A model generated the notes under the pieces. It ran no database searches. It was not told where the DNA came from and worked only from the letters and a program-made list of their open reading frames with translations. From Prevotellaceae bacterium (lineage in GTDB: Bacteria > Bacteroidota > Bacteroidia > Bacteroidales > UBA932), in the NCBI GenBank assembly GCA_031259645.1, contig JAIRLC010000022.1:1-8914 (forward strand): a DNA stretch of 8,914 bases. The letters are read 5' to 3'. Both the position numbers and the translations under genes were made by a program. Positions 1 through 7,210 of the stretch are shown in pieces. Positions within the stretch are counted from its first letter, which is position 1, and the number at the start of each line of letters is the position of its first letter.

Positions 1-1508
1 CCCATTTTATAGCCCAAATGCCGGATAAAATCCCGGAAGTTTTTCAAACGGTCGGCTGTCGGTTCATCGTGCACACGATACACAAATGTTTTGGCGGGCT
101 TTGCGGTAGCAATCATTTCGGCCACGTTGCAGTTGGCCAGTAGCATAAATTCCTCGATGAGGAAATTCGAATCTTTCATCTGGCGGAAAAAAATCTCCAC
201 CGGTTTTCCTTTCTCATCAACCTTTACTTTTGATTCGGGCTGGTCGAATAAGAGCGCACCATTCTTAAAACGCTTGTCGCGTAATAACTGCGCAAGTTTA
301 TGCAACACTTGTATTTCTTTGGCAAACGTTCCTTTTTTGGTTTCAATCACTTGTTGCGCGCCGTCGTAATCGAAGCGGTGATCCGATCTGATAATTGTAC
401 GCCCCACCCACCGGTCAAGGATTTCCGCCTGTTTATCAAGTTCAAAAACGGCCGAATAGCACAACTTGTCTTCATTGGGACGCAGCGAACACAACTCATT
501 CGACAGGTGTTCGGGCAGCATCGGTACGGTGCGGTCAACCAGATACACCGACGTGGCGCGCAGGGCGGCTTCTTTTTCCACCAGCGTGTTGGGCAACACG
601 TAATGCGTCACATCGGCAATATGGACGCCCACTTCCCAATTTCCGTTTTTCAATTTTTTTATAGACAACGCATCGTCGAAATCTTTGGCGTCGCTTGGGT
701 CGATTGTGAATGTCGTAATTTCGCGGAAATCGCGGCGTTGGGCAATATCGTCGGCCGTAATTTCGCCTTGAATTTTTTCCGCATCCTTTTCTACTTTTGC
801 ACTAAACCTGTAAGGAAGCCCAAATTCCGTAAGGATGGCGTGCATTTCGGTATCGTTTTCCCCGATGTTACCCAGCACTTCGCTTATGCGCCCCACAGGT
901 TCCCGCCGGCGGTCAGACCAGCCATTGATCATTACAGCCACTTTCTGTCCGTTTTCCGCTCCGTTCAAGTCGGCCGGCGAAACCTTGATGTCGTACGGCA
1001 TATAGCGGCTATCGGTAATCACATAAATATCATTACCGGTAATTTGTATGATGCCGATATACGGACGCTTGCTGCGTTCGAGAATTTGCAGCACCTCGCC
1101 ATCAAACGTACGGCGCTTGGTCGCACTCGGCGCAATACTGATCCGCACCTTGTCGCCATGCAGCGCTCCGTGCAGTTTGTTAATCCCAATAAAAATATCG
1201 TCGTCGTAACCTTCTACCGAAACAAACGCATATCCGTTGCGCGACATCATAATGATACCTTCGCCTGCAGGCCTGTCGTAATGCTCAATATTTAATTTGT
1301 AGCGCTTGTGCGAAAGACGCCTGACTTTCTTTTCTTCTACCAAATCCGCGAGCGCTGTTTCAAACACAGGCAGATGTTCTTTTTTCACCCGCGCCTGGTG
1401 AATAAGTTGATTCGTGCTAAACGAACTTAATGCGTGTTCTTTAAACCAGTTGAAAAGAACGTTTTTTATTTCTTCCGGCTCTTTGTAGCCCCTTTTCTTT
1501 TTAGCCAT
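1..1508 (-). CDS. rnr: Ribonuclease R (RNase II/RNB family 3'-5' exoribonuclease), 3' part cut by the window edge
   Basis: A reading frame free of stops runs from ATG at 1508 to the left edge, giving about 502 residues of a protein usually a little over 700 long. RNase R degrades structured RNA from the 3' end in the cytoplasm and acts in mRNA decay and rRNA quality control. The order fits the family: a lysine-rich start (MAKKKRGYKEPEE), a winged-helix-like region near residues 10-70, two cold-shock-type OB folds at roughly 80-235, then the RNB catalytic domain from about 255. The RNB signature DPSDAKDFDD gives D270, D276, D278 and D279, the same spacing as the Mg-binding aspartates of E. coli RNase R (D272, D278, D280, D281). 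The end of RNB and the C-terminal S1 domain lie outside the window. An in-frame TAG at 1515-1517 (minus) leaves ATG 1508 as the first start. The gene is divergent from gpmI. The RNB identification is secure; RNase R rather than RNase II is favoured by the N-terminal extension and length. Confidence 0.96.
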   Translation of the reverse strand, partial: MAKKKRGYKEPEEIKNVLFNWFKEHALSSFSTNQLIHQARVKKEHLPVFETALADLVEEKKVRRLSHKRYKLNIEHYDRPAGEGIIMMSRNGYAFVSVEGYDDDIFIGINKLHGALHGDKVRISIAPSATKRRTFDGEVLQILERSKRPYIGIIQITGNDIYVITDSRYMPYDIKVSPADLNGAENGQKVAVMINGWSDRRREPVGRISEVLGNIGENDTEMHAILTEFGLPYRFSAKVEKDAEKIQGEITADDIAQRRDFREITTFTIDPSDAKDFDDALSIKKLKNGNWEVGVHIADVTHYVLPNTLVEKEAALRATSVYLVDRTVPMLPEHLSNELCSLRPNEDKLCYSAVFELDKQAEILDRWVGRTIIRSDHRFDYDGAQQVIETKKGTFAKEIQVLHKLAQLLRDKRFKNGALLFDQPESKVKVDEKGKPVEIFFRQMKDSNFLIEEFMLLANCNVAEMIATAKPAKTFVYRVHDEPTADRLKNFRDFIRHLGYKM

Positions 1509-1523
1509 AAAATGCTATCTTTG
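1493..1523 (+). promoter_or_regulatory. gpmI: Probable gpmI promoter (Bacteroidota type)
   Basis: TATCTTTG at 1516-1523 matches TAnnTTTG exactly, and TTTT at 1493-1496 is a 3-of-4 match to the -33 TTTG with a 19-base spacer. Transcription would begin near 1530, about 55 bases before the gpmI ATG. The upstream half lies inside the first codons of rnr. The box points towards the opposing rnr promoter, so polymerase on one should cover the other. No Shine-Dalgarno site precedes the gpmI ATG; the sequence there is A-rich, as usual in this phylum. Confidence 0.55.
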
Positions 1524-1537
1524 TCATTTCTTTTTTG

Positions 1538-1570
1538 CAAATATACGGAGAATATACCAAGTATAACGAA
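1538..1570 (-). promoter_or_regulatory. Probable rnr promoter (Bacteroidota type)
   Basis: Read on the minus strand, TATATTTG at 1545-1538 matches the Bacteroidota -7 consensus TAnnTTTG exactly. TTCG at 1570-1567, a 3-of-4 match to the -33 TTTG, sits 21 bases upstream. Transcription would start near 1531, giving a leader of about 23 bases before the rnr ATG. This is a consensus match only; the region is AT-rich, so chance matches are possible. Confidence 0.5.
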
Positions 1571-1585
1571 TAAATATACAAAATA

Positions 1586-3169
1586 ATGAATAAAAGAGTA
1601 TTACTGATGATTTTAGACGGATGGGGAATCGGGCGCTGTGACCATTCCAACGTTATTTTTACGACCGGCACCCCACATATCGAGAAACTGGCCGGTCGCT
1701 ATCCCCATGCACAACTTCTGGCATCAGGCGAAAATGTGGGCCTACCCGACGGACAAATGGGTAATTCCGAGGTGGGGCACTTGAATATAGGCGCCGGGCG
1801 GGTGGTGTATCAGGACTTGGTGAAAATTAACCGGGCGGCACGCGACAATTCCATTTTGGAAAATGAAGAAATAAAGCAAGTATACAACTACGTGAAGCAA
1901 AACAATAAACAGTTGCACTTGCTGGGATTGGTATCCGATGGCGGCGTGCACAGTTCGATGGAACACCTGTTCAAACTCTGCGATATTGGGAAGATTTACG
2001 GCATAGAAAAGTTATTTGTGCATTGTTTCATGGACGGCCGCGATACCGATCCAAAAAGCGGTAAGGGGTTTATTCAACAGCTACAGGCGCATTTGGAAAA
2101 GTCGGCCGGGAAAATCGCAAGCGTGATTGGCCGTTACTACGCCATGGATCGCGACAAACGCTGGGAGCGCATCAACGTGGCCTACGATTTACTGGTTGAG
2201 GGCAAAGGTACGCCTGTAACCGATGCGACGCAAGGCCTGCAACAATCTTACGAAGCGGGTGTGACCGATGAGTTTATCAAACCACTGGTATGCACCGAAA
2301 ACGGCAAACCCATCGCCACCATCCAACCCGGAGATGCGGTGATTTTCTTCAATTTCCGGAACGACCGCGCCAAAGAACTCACCATTGTACTTACGCAAGA
2401 GGAACTATTAAAAAAAGCGCAAGAGGAAGCGCAGGCGCCGGGAAGCGCTGCCTCGGACGAAGCAAAAACAGCCATTTCGGCAATGAAAAATATTCCGCTT
2501 TATTACTGCACCATCACGCCTTACGATGATAAATTCAAAGGGCTGCATATTTTGTTCGACAAAGACAACGTGCAAAATACCCTGGGCGAAACGCTGGCTA
2601 AAGCGGCGAAGAAACAGTTGCGGATTGCCGAAACCGAAAAGTACGCGCATGTGACGTTTTTCTTTTCCGGCGGACGCGAAGAAGTGTTTACGGGAGAAGA
2701 GCGGATCCTTGTCTCCTCGCCGAAAGTAGCTACATACGATTTGAAACCCGAAATGAGCGCTTATGAAGTGGCCGATGCGCTGGTAGAAGCGTTGAACAAA
2801 CAAACGTTTGACTTCATTGCGTTGAATTTCGCCAACGGAGATATGGTGGGACACACCGGTGTGTATGAGGCTATTACAAGGGCAGTAAAGGCGGTAGACG
2901 AATGTGTGGGAAAAGTGGTGGAAGCCGCACAGCGCAATGGTTACACCGTCCTCATCACCGCCGACCACGGCAACGCCGACTACGCCGAAAATCCCGACGG
3001 ATCGCCCAACACCGCACATTCGTTGAATCCCGTGCCTTTCATTGTGGTTGATGACGAGGTGAAAACCGTACACGACGGCATTTTAGCCGACATCGCACCT
3101 ACGGTATTAAAATTGATGGGGATTGCCCAACCTGCCGAAATGACAGGAAAAGCGTTGGTGGAATTTTAA
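1586..3169 (+). CDS. gpmI: 2,3-bisphosphoglycerate-independent phosphoglycerate mutase
   Basis: GpmI interconverts 3-phosphoglycerate and 2-phosphoglycerate in glycolysis and gluconeogenesis, through a phosphoserine intermediate and two Mn ions. Family signatures are all present. DGWG gives D11 as metal ligand, and MGNSEVGH gives S61 as the serine that carries the phosphate. GRDTDP is at 151-156 and NFRNDR, a substrate-binding segment, at 256-261. DMVGH gives D419 and H423, DHGNAD gives D460 and H461, and TAHS gives H478 among the metal ligands. At 527 residues it is somewhat longer than the usual ~505-515. The extra length appears to be an Ala/Glu/Lys-rich stretch at about 275-300, between NFRNDRAKE and the conserved TPYD segment. 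Nothing suggests loss of function. It is divergent from rnr and converges on the alkyltransferase-like gene, with the stop codons sharing the bases TTAA. Confidence 0.98.
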   Translation: MNKRVLLMILDGWGIGRCDHSNVIFTTGTPHIEKLAGRYPHAQLLASGENVGLPDGQMGNSEVGHLNIGAGRVVYQDLVKINRAARDNSILENEEIKQVYNYVKQNNKQLHLLGLVSDGGVHSSMEHLFKLCDIGKIYGIEKLFVHCFMDGRDTDPKSGKGFIQQLQAHLEKSAGKIASVIGRYYAMDRDKRWERINVAYDLLVEGKGTPVTDATQGLQQSYEAGVTDEFIKPLVCTENGKPIATIQPGDAVIFFNFRNDRAKELTIVLTQEELLKKAQEEAQAPGSAASDEAKTAISAMKNIPLYYCTITPYDDKFKGLHILFDKDNVQNTLGETLAKAAKKQLRIAETEKYAHVTFFFSGGREEVFTGEERILVSSPKVATYDLKPEMSAYEVADALVEALNKQTFDFIALNFANGDMVGHTGVYEAITRAVKAVDECVGKVVEAAQRNGYTVLITADHGNADYAENPDGSPNTAHSLNPVPFIVVDDEVKTVHDGILADIAPTVLKLMGIAQPAEMTGKALVEF

Positions 3170-3498
3170 TCTGCCGCCAAGGTTTGCGGGTCCCAGAATA
3201 ATTCTTTGAAGTGGATTACTTTATCGTTCTTCACTTTTATTCCTTCCGCCTCTAAACGGCGCTGCATTTCATGCGGCGAGCCAAAGTGCATCTTTCCGGT
3301 GAGCAGCCCTTGCCTGTTGACCACCCGATGTGCCGGCACATCCGGGTCGGTGTAGGCGGTGTGCATCGCCCAGCCCACCATGCGCGACGACTGCGCCGAG
3401 CCCAGCGCCCTGGCAATGGCGCCGTAGTTCGTCACCCGCCCATAAGGGATTTGCTTTGCCACCGCCAGCACTTGTTCAAAGAAATTTTCGTCTTTCAT
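3166..3498 (-). CDS. Alkyltransferase-like (ATL) DNA-lesion-binding protein, MGMT family without the acceptor cysteine
   Basis: This 110-residue protein matches the DNA-binding domain of O6-alkylguanine-DNA alkyltransferase ([16 protein letters not shown], then SSRMVGWAM). The acceptor motif PCHRV reads PAHRV, so A56 replaces the reactive cysteine and the protein cannot repair by alkyl transfer. It therefore belongs with ATL proteins such as S. pombe Atl1 and E. coli YbaZ, which have Trp there, bind and flip O6-alkylguanine, and are known or proposed to hand the lesion to nucleotide excision repair. Residues equivalent to the base-flipping arginine (R39) and the helix-turn-helix tyrosine (Y25) are present at Atl1-like positions. 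The length is normal for stand-alone ATLs, so it is not a truncated MGMT. A weak AGG lies about six bases before the ATG. Its TAA overlaps the gpmI stop. It lies 68 bases downstream of the polysaccharide cluster on the same strand but has no obvious functional link to it. Confidence 0.92.
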   Translation of the reverse strand: MKDENFFEQVLAVAKQIPYGRVTNYGAIARALGSAQSSRMVGWAMHTAYTDPDVPAHRVVNRQGLLTGKMHFGSPHEMQRRLEAEGIKVKNDKVIHFKELFWDPQTLAAD

Positions 3499-3508
3499 GA
3501 GAACCTGT

Positions 3509-3516
3509 CAAATTTA
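3509..3516 (-). promoter_or_regulatory. Possible -7 box for the ATL gene
   Basis: On the minus strand TAAATTTG (3516-3509) matches TAnnTTTG eleven bases before the ATL start codon. I see no convincing -33 TTTG 19-21 bases upstream, and transcription would start only a few bases before the ATG. This is weak support for transcription of the ATL gene apart from the polysaccharide cluster. Confidence 0.25.
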
Positions 3517-3549
3517 TTTATTCCGACGTAGGAATGATATTGTCAGAGG

Positions 3550-3582
3550 GAAATTTTCATAAATATTTATCGTAAAAATTTC
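3550..3582. repeat. AT-rich inverted repeat over the 3' end of the last glycosyltransferase gene
   Basis: GAAATTTT at 3550-3557 is exactly complementary to AAAATTTC at 3575-3582. The 17 bases between them include a second perfect palindrome, ATAAATATTTAT (3559-3570). The repeat spans the stop codon of the glycosyltransferase (3567-3569), so it sits just where the polysaccharide cluster ends. No U-run follows the stem on the minus-strand transcript (the next bases are CCCTCTG) and the stem is nearly all A-U. It is therefore not a textbook intrinsic terminator. It could slow polymerase or protect a 3' end, or be a chance result of AT-richness. Confidence 0.4.
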
Positions 3583-4385
3583 TTATAAATATAAGCACGT
3601 AATTTATTAGGAACAAGTCTTACGCCAAATCGTATGATAATATTCTTTACGGCAACAGGCAAGTTAATCATTTTGCGTTTGTAAAACAACCATTGCAAAT
3701 TACATTCATTTAGCGCATAATTAAATCCGCCACGTCGTTTATACATATTTTTATTAGACCGAAAATACAAAAGACTTTCCTGAATGTTATAAAAAATTGC
3801 ATTATTTTGTAGCATTTTCATCCATAGGATATAATCTTCAAAAAGCCCAAGCGATTCATACCCTCCGCATAACTCAACTTTACTTTTCTTATACATCACC
3901 GCCGGATGATTCATAGGGCTTCTGCTTTTTGCCCATTTCTTCAATTCTGCATGCGTTTCCGGTAATTTTCGAGCACTTACTATTTCATCAGTAGAATCAT
4001 AAAACTCATCTGTCCATGAACTTGTAATATCTATTTGTGGATTTTGCTCAAATAATTTTACTTGTTTTTCAAAACGGTCAAGTTTACAAATATCGTCTGT
4101 GTCCATTCTGGCCACAAGTTCGTATGAACAGTATTTTAACCCTTCATTGAGTGCAGGGCCTAAGCCCACATTTTTTTCCAGTGGTACTATTTTTAGAATG
4201 GCAGGATATTGTTGTTTGAAATTATCAACTGTTTCCTGTAGTTCTGCTGTTATATTTCCGTCGAGTACAAGTACTACCTCTGTGGGAGGATAAGTTTGCT
4301 CAAAAACACTTTTAAGGGCTTGCGCCAAAAAAGCCGGTTGCTCCTCATTATATAAGGATAACAAAACTGAAAATTTTGTATTCAT
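3567..4385 (-). CDS. Family 2 glycosyltransferase (GT-A fold), last gene of the polysaccharide cluster
   Basis: This 272-residue protein should transfer a sugar from a nucleotide donor to a lipid-linked repeat unit at the cytoplasmic face of the membrane. The N-terminus has the GT2 nucleotide-binding pattern (FSVLLSLYNEE, then VVLVLDG around residue 37). LNEGL (79-83) precedes the metal-binding DTDD at 95-98. SPMNHPAVMY (156-165) and the ED pair at 183-184, the usual place of the catalytic base, follow. The rest is a basic C-terminal tail that could touch the membrane. The overall pattern recalls AmsE-like enzymes of exopolysaccharide clusters, but donor, acceptor and linkage cannot be told. 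ATG 4385 lies 3 bases after the GT32 stop, which fixes the start by context. The gene is visibly AT-richer than wecB and gpmI. An inverted repeat covers its 3' end. Confidence 0.93.
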   Translation of the reverse strand: MNTKFSVLLSLYNEEQPAFLAQALKSVFEQTYPPTEVVLVLDGNITAELQETVDNFKQQYPAILKIVPLEKNVGLGPALNEGLKYCSYELVARMDTDDICKLDRFEKQVKLFEQNPQIDITSSWTDEFYDSTDEIVSARKLPETHAELKKWAKSRSPMNHPAVMYKKSKVELCGGYESLGLFEDYILWMKMLQNNAIFYNIQESLLYFRSNKNMYKRRGGFNYALNECNLQWLFYKRKMINLPVAVKNIIIRFGVRLVPNKLRAYIYKKFLR

Positions 4386-4388
4386 GTA

Positions 4389-5150
4389 TTATTTTCTTTT
4401 TCGTTGTCCAATGCGGTTGAATTTTCTTACTTTTTTCACAATGGCGTGGTGATATTTTTGCCCCAATAAGAGAATGAGTAGCTTGTGGAACCATTGTTTC
4501 GCGTAAAAGGACAGGTTTTTGTCAATCCAGCTTCCGTCGAAGTGATGAATGGTGTATGTATTTGGGGTAAGATGGATTTTCCCGGTGAATTTGTTCTTGG
4601 GGCAAAAGTAATCTTTGGGATAAATATAAATTCCTCCCACATGTTCAATGGCATTGGTATTTTTCAACCCATGCCTTTTCAGCACATCGGTGGTATAAGT
4701 AACTACGGTGGTCTGGTTCAATGCCTCATTTACCTTAATAAACGACAATGTAGTGTATTCATCCAATAAGGCGTGGATAATATCAAGACCCGGGGGGCAG
4801 GCAATGCCAAGTCCGGGGGCGACGTTGTCGCCGTTCTCTTCGTACCCCATAAAACCGCCATTGGCGAGAATGTCATCCATTGGTTTAATGACTTCTACAT
4901 CGGTGTCGAAGTAGATACCTCCGTATTTGTAAAGTATCCAGAAGCGGGCGTAGTCGCTCACAAATGCGTACTTTTTCATTTGGTAAGCATCCCGAGTGTA
5001 GGGAATTATATTTATATCAAAATTATTTTCATCCCATCTTTTAATAGTATAGCCGGGCAGGTATTTTTCCCACGATTTGATACATTTGCGGGCGAGTGGG
5101 GGCAAGGGTTTGCCCCCGAACCAACAATAGTGAATAGTTTTTGGTATCAT
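4389..5150 (-). CDS. GT32-type glycosyltransferase with DXD motif (capsular polysaccharide synthesis type)
   Basis: The 253-residue protein begins MIPKTIHYCWFGGKPLP, a start typical of bacterial members of the Gly_transf_sug (DXD) group, related to yeast Och1 and to GT32 enzymes of capsule clusters. The core SDYARFWILYKYGGIYFDTD (65-84) contains the metal- and nucleotide-binding D82-T83-D84. HHFDGSW at 202-208 is the conserved end of the catalytic domain. After it comes a short hydrophobic stretch (LLILLLG) and a strongly basic tail ending GQRKRK, which suggests peripheral attachment to the inner membrane. Relatives transfer galactose, mannose or other hexoses or hexosamines; the sugar used here cannot be inferred. 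Its ATG is 4 bases after the wecB stop and its stop is 3 bases before the next ATG, so translation of the three genes may be coupled. Confidence 0.92.
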   Translation of the reverse strand: MIPKTIHYCWFGGKPLPPLARKCIKSWEKYLPGYTIKRWDENNFDINIIPYTRDAYQMKKYAFVSDYARFWILYKYGGIYFDTDVEVIKPMDDILANGGFMGYEENGDNVAPGLGIACPPGLDIIHALLDEYTTLSFIKVNEALNQTTVVTYTTDVLKRHGLKNTNAIEHVGGIYIYPKDYFCPKNKFTGKIHLTPNTYTIHHFDGSWIDKNLSFYAKQWFHKLLILLLGQKYHHAIVKKVRKFNRIGQRKRK

Positions 5151-5154
5151 GTTG

Positions 5155-6279
5155 CTATTGAATTGATGTTAACGCATGGAGAATTCTTTGGCATGCTTTC
5201 CCGTCACCGTATGGATTTTCGAGCTCACCGAAGCTGGCGTAGTACGCCGGATTGTCGAGTAACTCTAACGTTTTCGCTACGATTTTTTCTTTATTCGTGC
5301 CTGTCAGGATAGCTGTTCCTGCGGCAACAGCTTCGGGGCGTTCGGTGGTGTCGCGCATAACGAGTACGGGTTTACCCAGCGAGGGGGCTTCTTCCTGTAC
5401 GCCGCCGCTATCGGTAATGATTATTTTTGCTTTTTCCATTGCCCACACAAAGCTCGGGTAGCTTAACGGTGGGATAAGGTGTACGTTTTCCGTGCCTTCG
5501 AGGATTTCCTTAACGGGCTTTTGCACGTTTGGATTCAAGTGCACAGGGTAGATGACGGTGGTGTTAGGGTGTGCGGCAATTTCTTTCAGTGCGTGGCAAA
5601 TATTTATAAATCCCTGCCCAAAGTTTTCACGGCGGTGCCCAGTAACCAGTATGTTGCTGCGCGAGGCGTCGAACAACTTCTTGAGGTGTTCTACTTCGGG
5701 GTTCGTGTAATCGGGCGCGCTTACTTTTTCTCTGCTTTGGTGCAGTGCATCAATGACGGTGTTGCCGGTAACGATGACGTGCGCCGGATTAATGGCTTCG
5801 CGTATGAGGTTTGCACTGGCTTGCTGGGTGGGGGCGAAATGTAGGTCTGCAAGTTTACTCGTCAGTTGACGGTTTATTTCTTCCGGGAAAGGTGCCCGCT
5901 TGTCGTAAGTTCGCAATCCGGCTTCTACGTGTCCCACCTTACAGCCGGCAAAGTAGGCTGCCAGCGCAGCTGCCGTTGAGGTAGCCGTATCCCCGTGTAC
6001 TAGCACCCATTCGGGTTGCCACTCGTCGAGAACAGGTTTAAGGTTAACCAAAATGGCTGCCCATATACTGTTCAGGGTTTGGTCGTTTTTCATGAGATTA
6101 AGGTCATACGCCGGGTTAATGCCGAAAAAGTCGAGCACTTGGTCGAGCATTTGCCGGTGCTGGGCAGTTACGCATACGCGGGTATCGAATGTGGCGCTAT
6201 GGCACTGGAAGGATTTTACCAGGGGCGCCATTTTTATGGCTTCGGGCCTCGTGCCGAAAATAAGCAAAATACGTTTCAT
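5155..6279 (-). CDS. wecB: UDP-N-acetylglucosamine 2-epimerase (non-hydrolysing)
   Basis: WecB converts UDP-GlcNAc to UDP-ManNAc in the cytoplasm, through a 2-acetamidoglucal intermediate. The 374-residue length is normal for the family. The N-terminal loop FGTRPEAIKMAPL (8-20) is present, as are D97 (in HGDTATS), E119 (in GHVEAGLRT), E133 (in PFPEEINR) and H214 (in VTGHRREN). These correspond to the E. coli WecB residues D95, E117, E131 and H213. The C-terminal SGGVQEEAPSLGKPV and RDTTERPEA segments bind UDP. No wecC dehydrogenase gene is visible, so UDP-ManNAc may be used directly or be oxidised by an enzyme encoded elsewhere. The hydrolysing branch (NeuC) is less likely given the full match to the WecB type. 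Its base composition is richer in G+C than that of the polymerase and last GT2 genes. ATG 6279 lies 7 bases after the preceding stop. Confidence 0.96.
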   Translation of the reverse strand: MKRILLIFGTRPEAIKMAPLVKSFQCHSATFDTRVCVTAQHRQMLDQVLDFFGINPAYDLNLMKNDQTLNSIWAAILVNLKPVLDEWQPEWVLVHGDTATSTAAALAAYFAGCKVGHVEAGLRTYDKRAPFPEEINRQLTSKLADLHFAPTQQASANLIREAINPAHVIVTGNTVIDALHQSREKVSAPDYTNPEVEHLKKLFDASRSNILVTGHRRENFGQGFINICHALKEIAAHPNTTVIYPVHLNPNVQKPVKEILEGTENVHLIPPLSYPSFVWAMEKAKIIITDSGGVQEEAPSLGKPVLVMRDTTERPEAVAAGTAILTGTNKEKIVAKTLELLDNPAYYASFGELENPYGDGKACQRILHALTSIQ

Positions 6280-6286
6280 CTTATTT

Positions 6287-7210
6287 TTAATTGATATATT
6301 TTCTTATCAGCAGTTTTATCAACAGCAGGCAGTGTGAGCCGTGGCATGTAAATTTCCGATGCCACAGTATGGAAAAAAAGCGGCGCAGAGGCGTCACGCT
6401 GGGGTAGCGCAGGTACAGGGCGATGGTTTGTTGTTGCTGCTGCGTCATTTCATCGCGCATAAATTCATAAAATTCTTTTATTGCAAGATAATTTTTTCTT
6501 TCGACAAGAGGTATCGCGTTATGCCTAATCAATACTTGAAACATTTGTTTCATAAACGACTCAGGGCGCAATATGGTTACATTATTGTCGTGCCTCCTAT
6601 ACAAGAGTAGGGGAATGTCCACAAAAGTTACTCCCTGCGAAACTATACCTGTCACCAGCAGGATAACGTCGTGCAGGGTAATATGTTTATATGGCCGAAG
6701 AAGAAGGGCTCTCATCTGTCCATTGAATATTGCCGAACAGCCTTGCATCCCGTGATTGCTAAGCAATATTTCCTCAAATTTGAGGAAACAGCGTTGCGTT
6801 ACTTTTTGACCGATATAATGACTCATTTCGGGATACCAAGCGTAGGCGTTGGTGTAAAGTACTTGCGGGCGATTATTGTCTTTCTCTTTAATAAGATCCA
6901 ACATCACTTGTAGTTTGTTCTCAAACCAATAGTCGTCCTGATCGCAGAAACATATAAAGGGGGCTTGCGAAAACTTCAACAGATGCATAAAGTTCATACC
7001 CACGCCCAAACCTGTCACACCGTCTTGTAGCAGTTGTATTCGCCTGTCTTGTGCAGCCAACTCCCTTACGATGTCCAAGGTTTCGTCTGTAGAGCCGTCA
7101 TCATGAATAAAGAGGGTCCAAGCCTGATAAGTTTGGGCAATAAGCGACAGGATTTGTGTGCGTATGTGTTTGGCACCGTTGTAGGTCGCCATCAGAATAT
7201 CTATGTGCAT
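6287..7210 (-). CDS. Family 2 glycosyltransferase, rhamnosyltransferase-like subgroup
   Basis: This 307-residue GT2 enzyme starts MHIDILMATYNGAKHIRTQI. It has the nucleotide-binding DDGSTD at 37-42, the metal-binding CDQDDYW at 89-95, GCSAIFN at 157-163 and an H180-D181 pair followed by YRRHDNN at 204-210. This arrangement is seen in bacterial GT2 enzymes often annotated as rhamnosyl- or alpha-L-glycosyltransferases of O-antigen and capsule clusters, but the donor sugar is not proven. A run of five glutamines (257-261) interrupts the C-terminal helical part and comes from a short CAA/CAG repeat. The C-terminus (LLLIKLLIRKYIN) is hydrophobic and basic and may associate with the membrane. The first 10 bases overlap the end of the polymerase gene, which suggests translational coupling. 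Confidence 0.93.
   Translation of the reverse strand: MHIDILMATYNGAKHIRTQILSLIAQTYQAWTLFIHDDGSTDETLDIVRELAAQDRRIQLLQDGVTGLGVGMNFMHLLKFSQAPFICFCDQDDYWFENKLQVMLDLIKEKDNNRPQVLYTNAYAWYPEMSHYIGQKVTQRCFLKFEEILLSNHGMQGCSAIFNGQMRALLLRPYKHITLHDVILLVTGIVSQGVTFVDIPLLLYRRHDNNVTILRPESFMKQMFQVLIRHNAIPLVERKNYLAIKEFYEFMRDEMTQQQQQTIALYLRYPSVTPLRRFFSILWHRKFTCHGSHCLLLIKLLIRKYIN

Noticed and set aside
300..1295. A 331-codon open frame on the plus strand
   Set aside because: It lies wholly antisense to rnr, whose RNase R domains are unmistakable. The plus-strand product has no recognisable motif and a composition typical of a reverse-strand shadow.
2410..2416. A7 run in gpmI as a frameshift or slippage site
   Set aside because: The frame is intact across it and all downstream catalytic motifs are present; such runs are common in AT-rich lysine codons.
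2408..3073. A 221-codon open frame on the minus strand
   Set aside because: It is antisense to conserved gpmI sequence and its product (rich in F, H, R and G) resembles no family I know.
3550..3582. Intrinsic terminator after the polysaccharide cluster
   Set aside because: The stem is almost entirely A-T and no U-run follows in the direction of transcription; kept only as an inverted repeat.
4773..5312. A 179-codon open frame on the plus strand
   Set aside because: It crosses the GT32 and wecB genes on the opposite strand, both of which have complete catalytic motifs.
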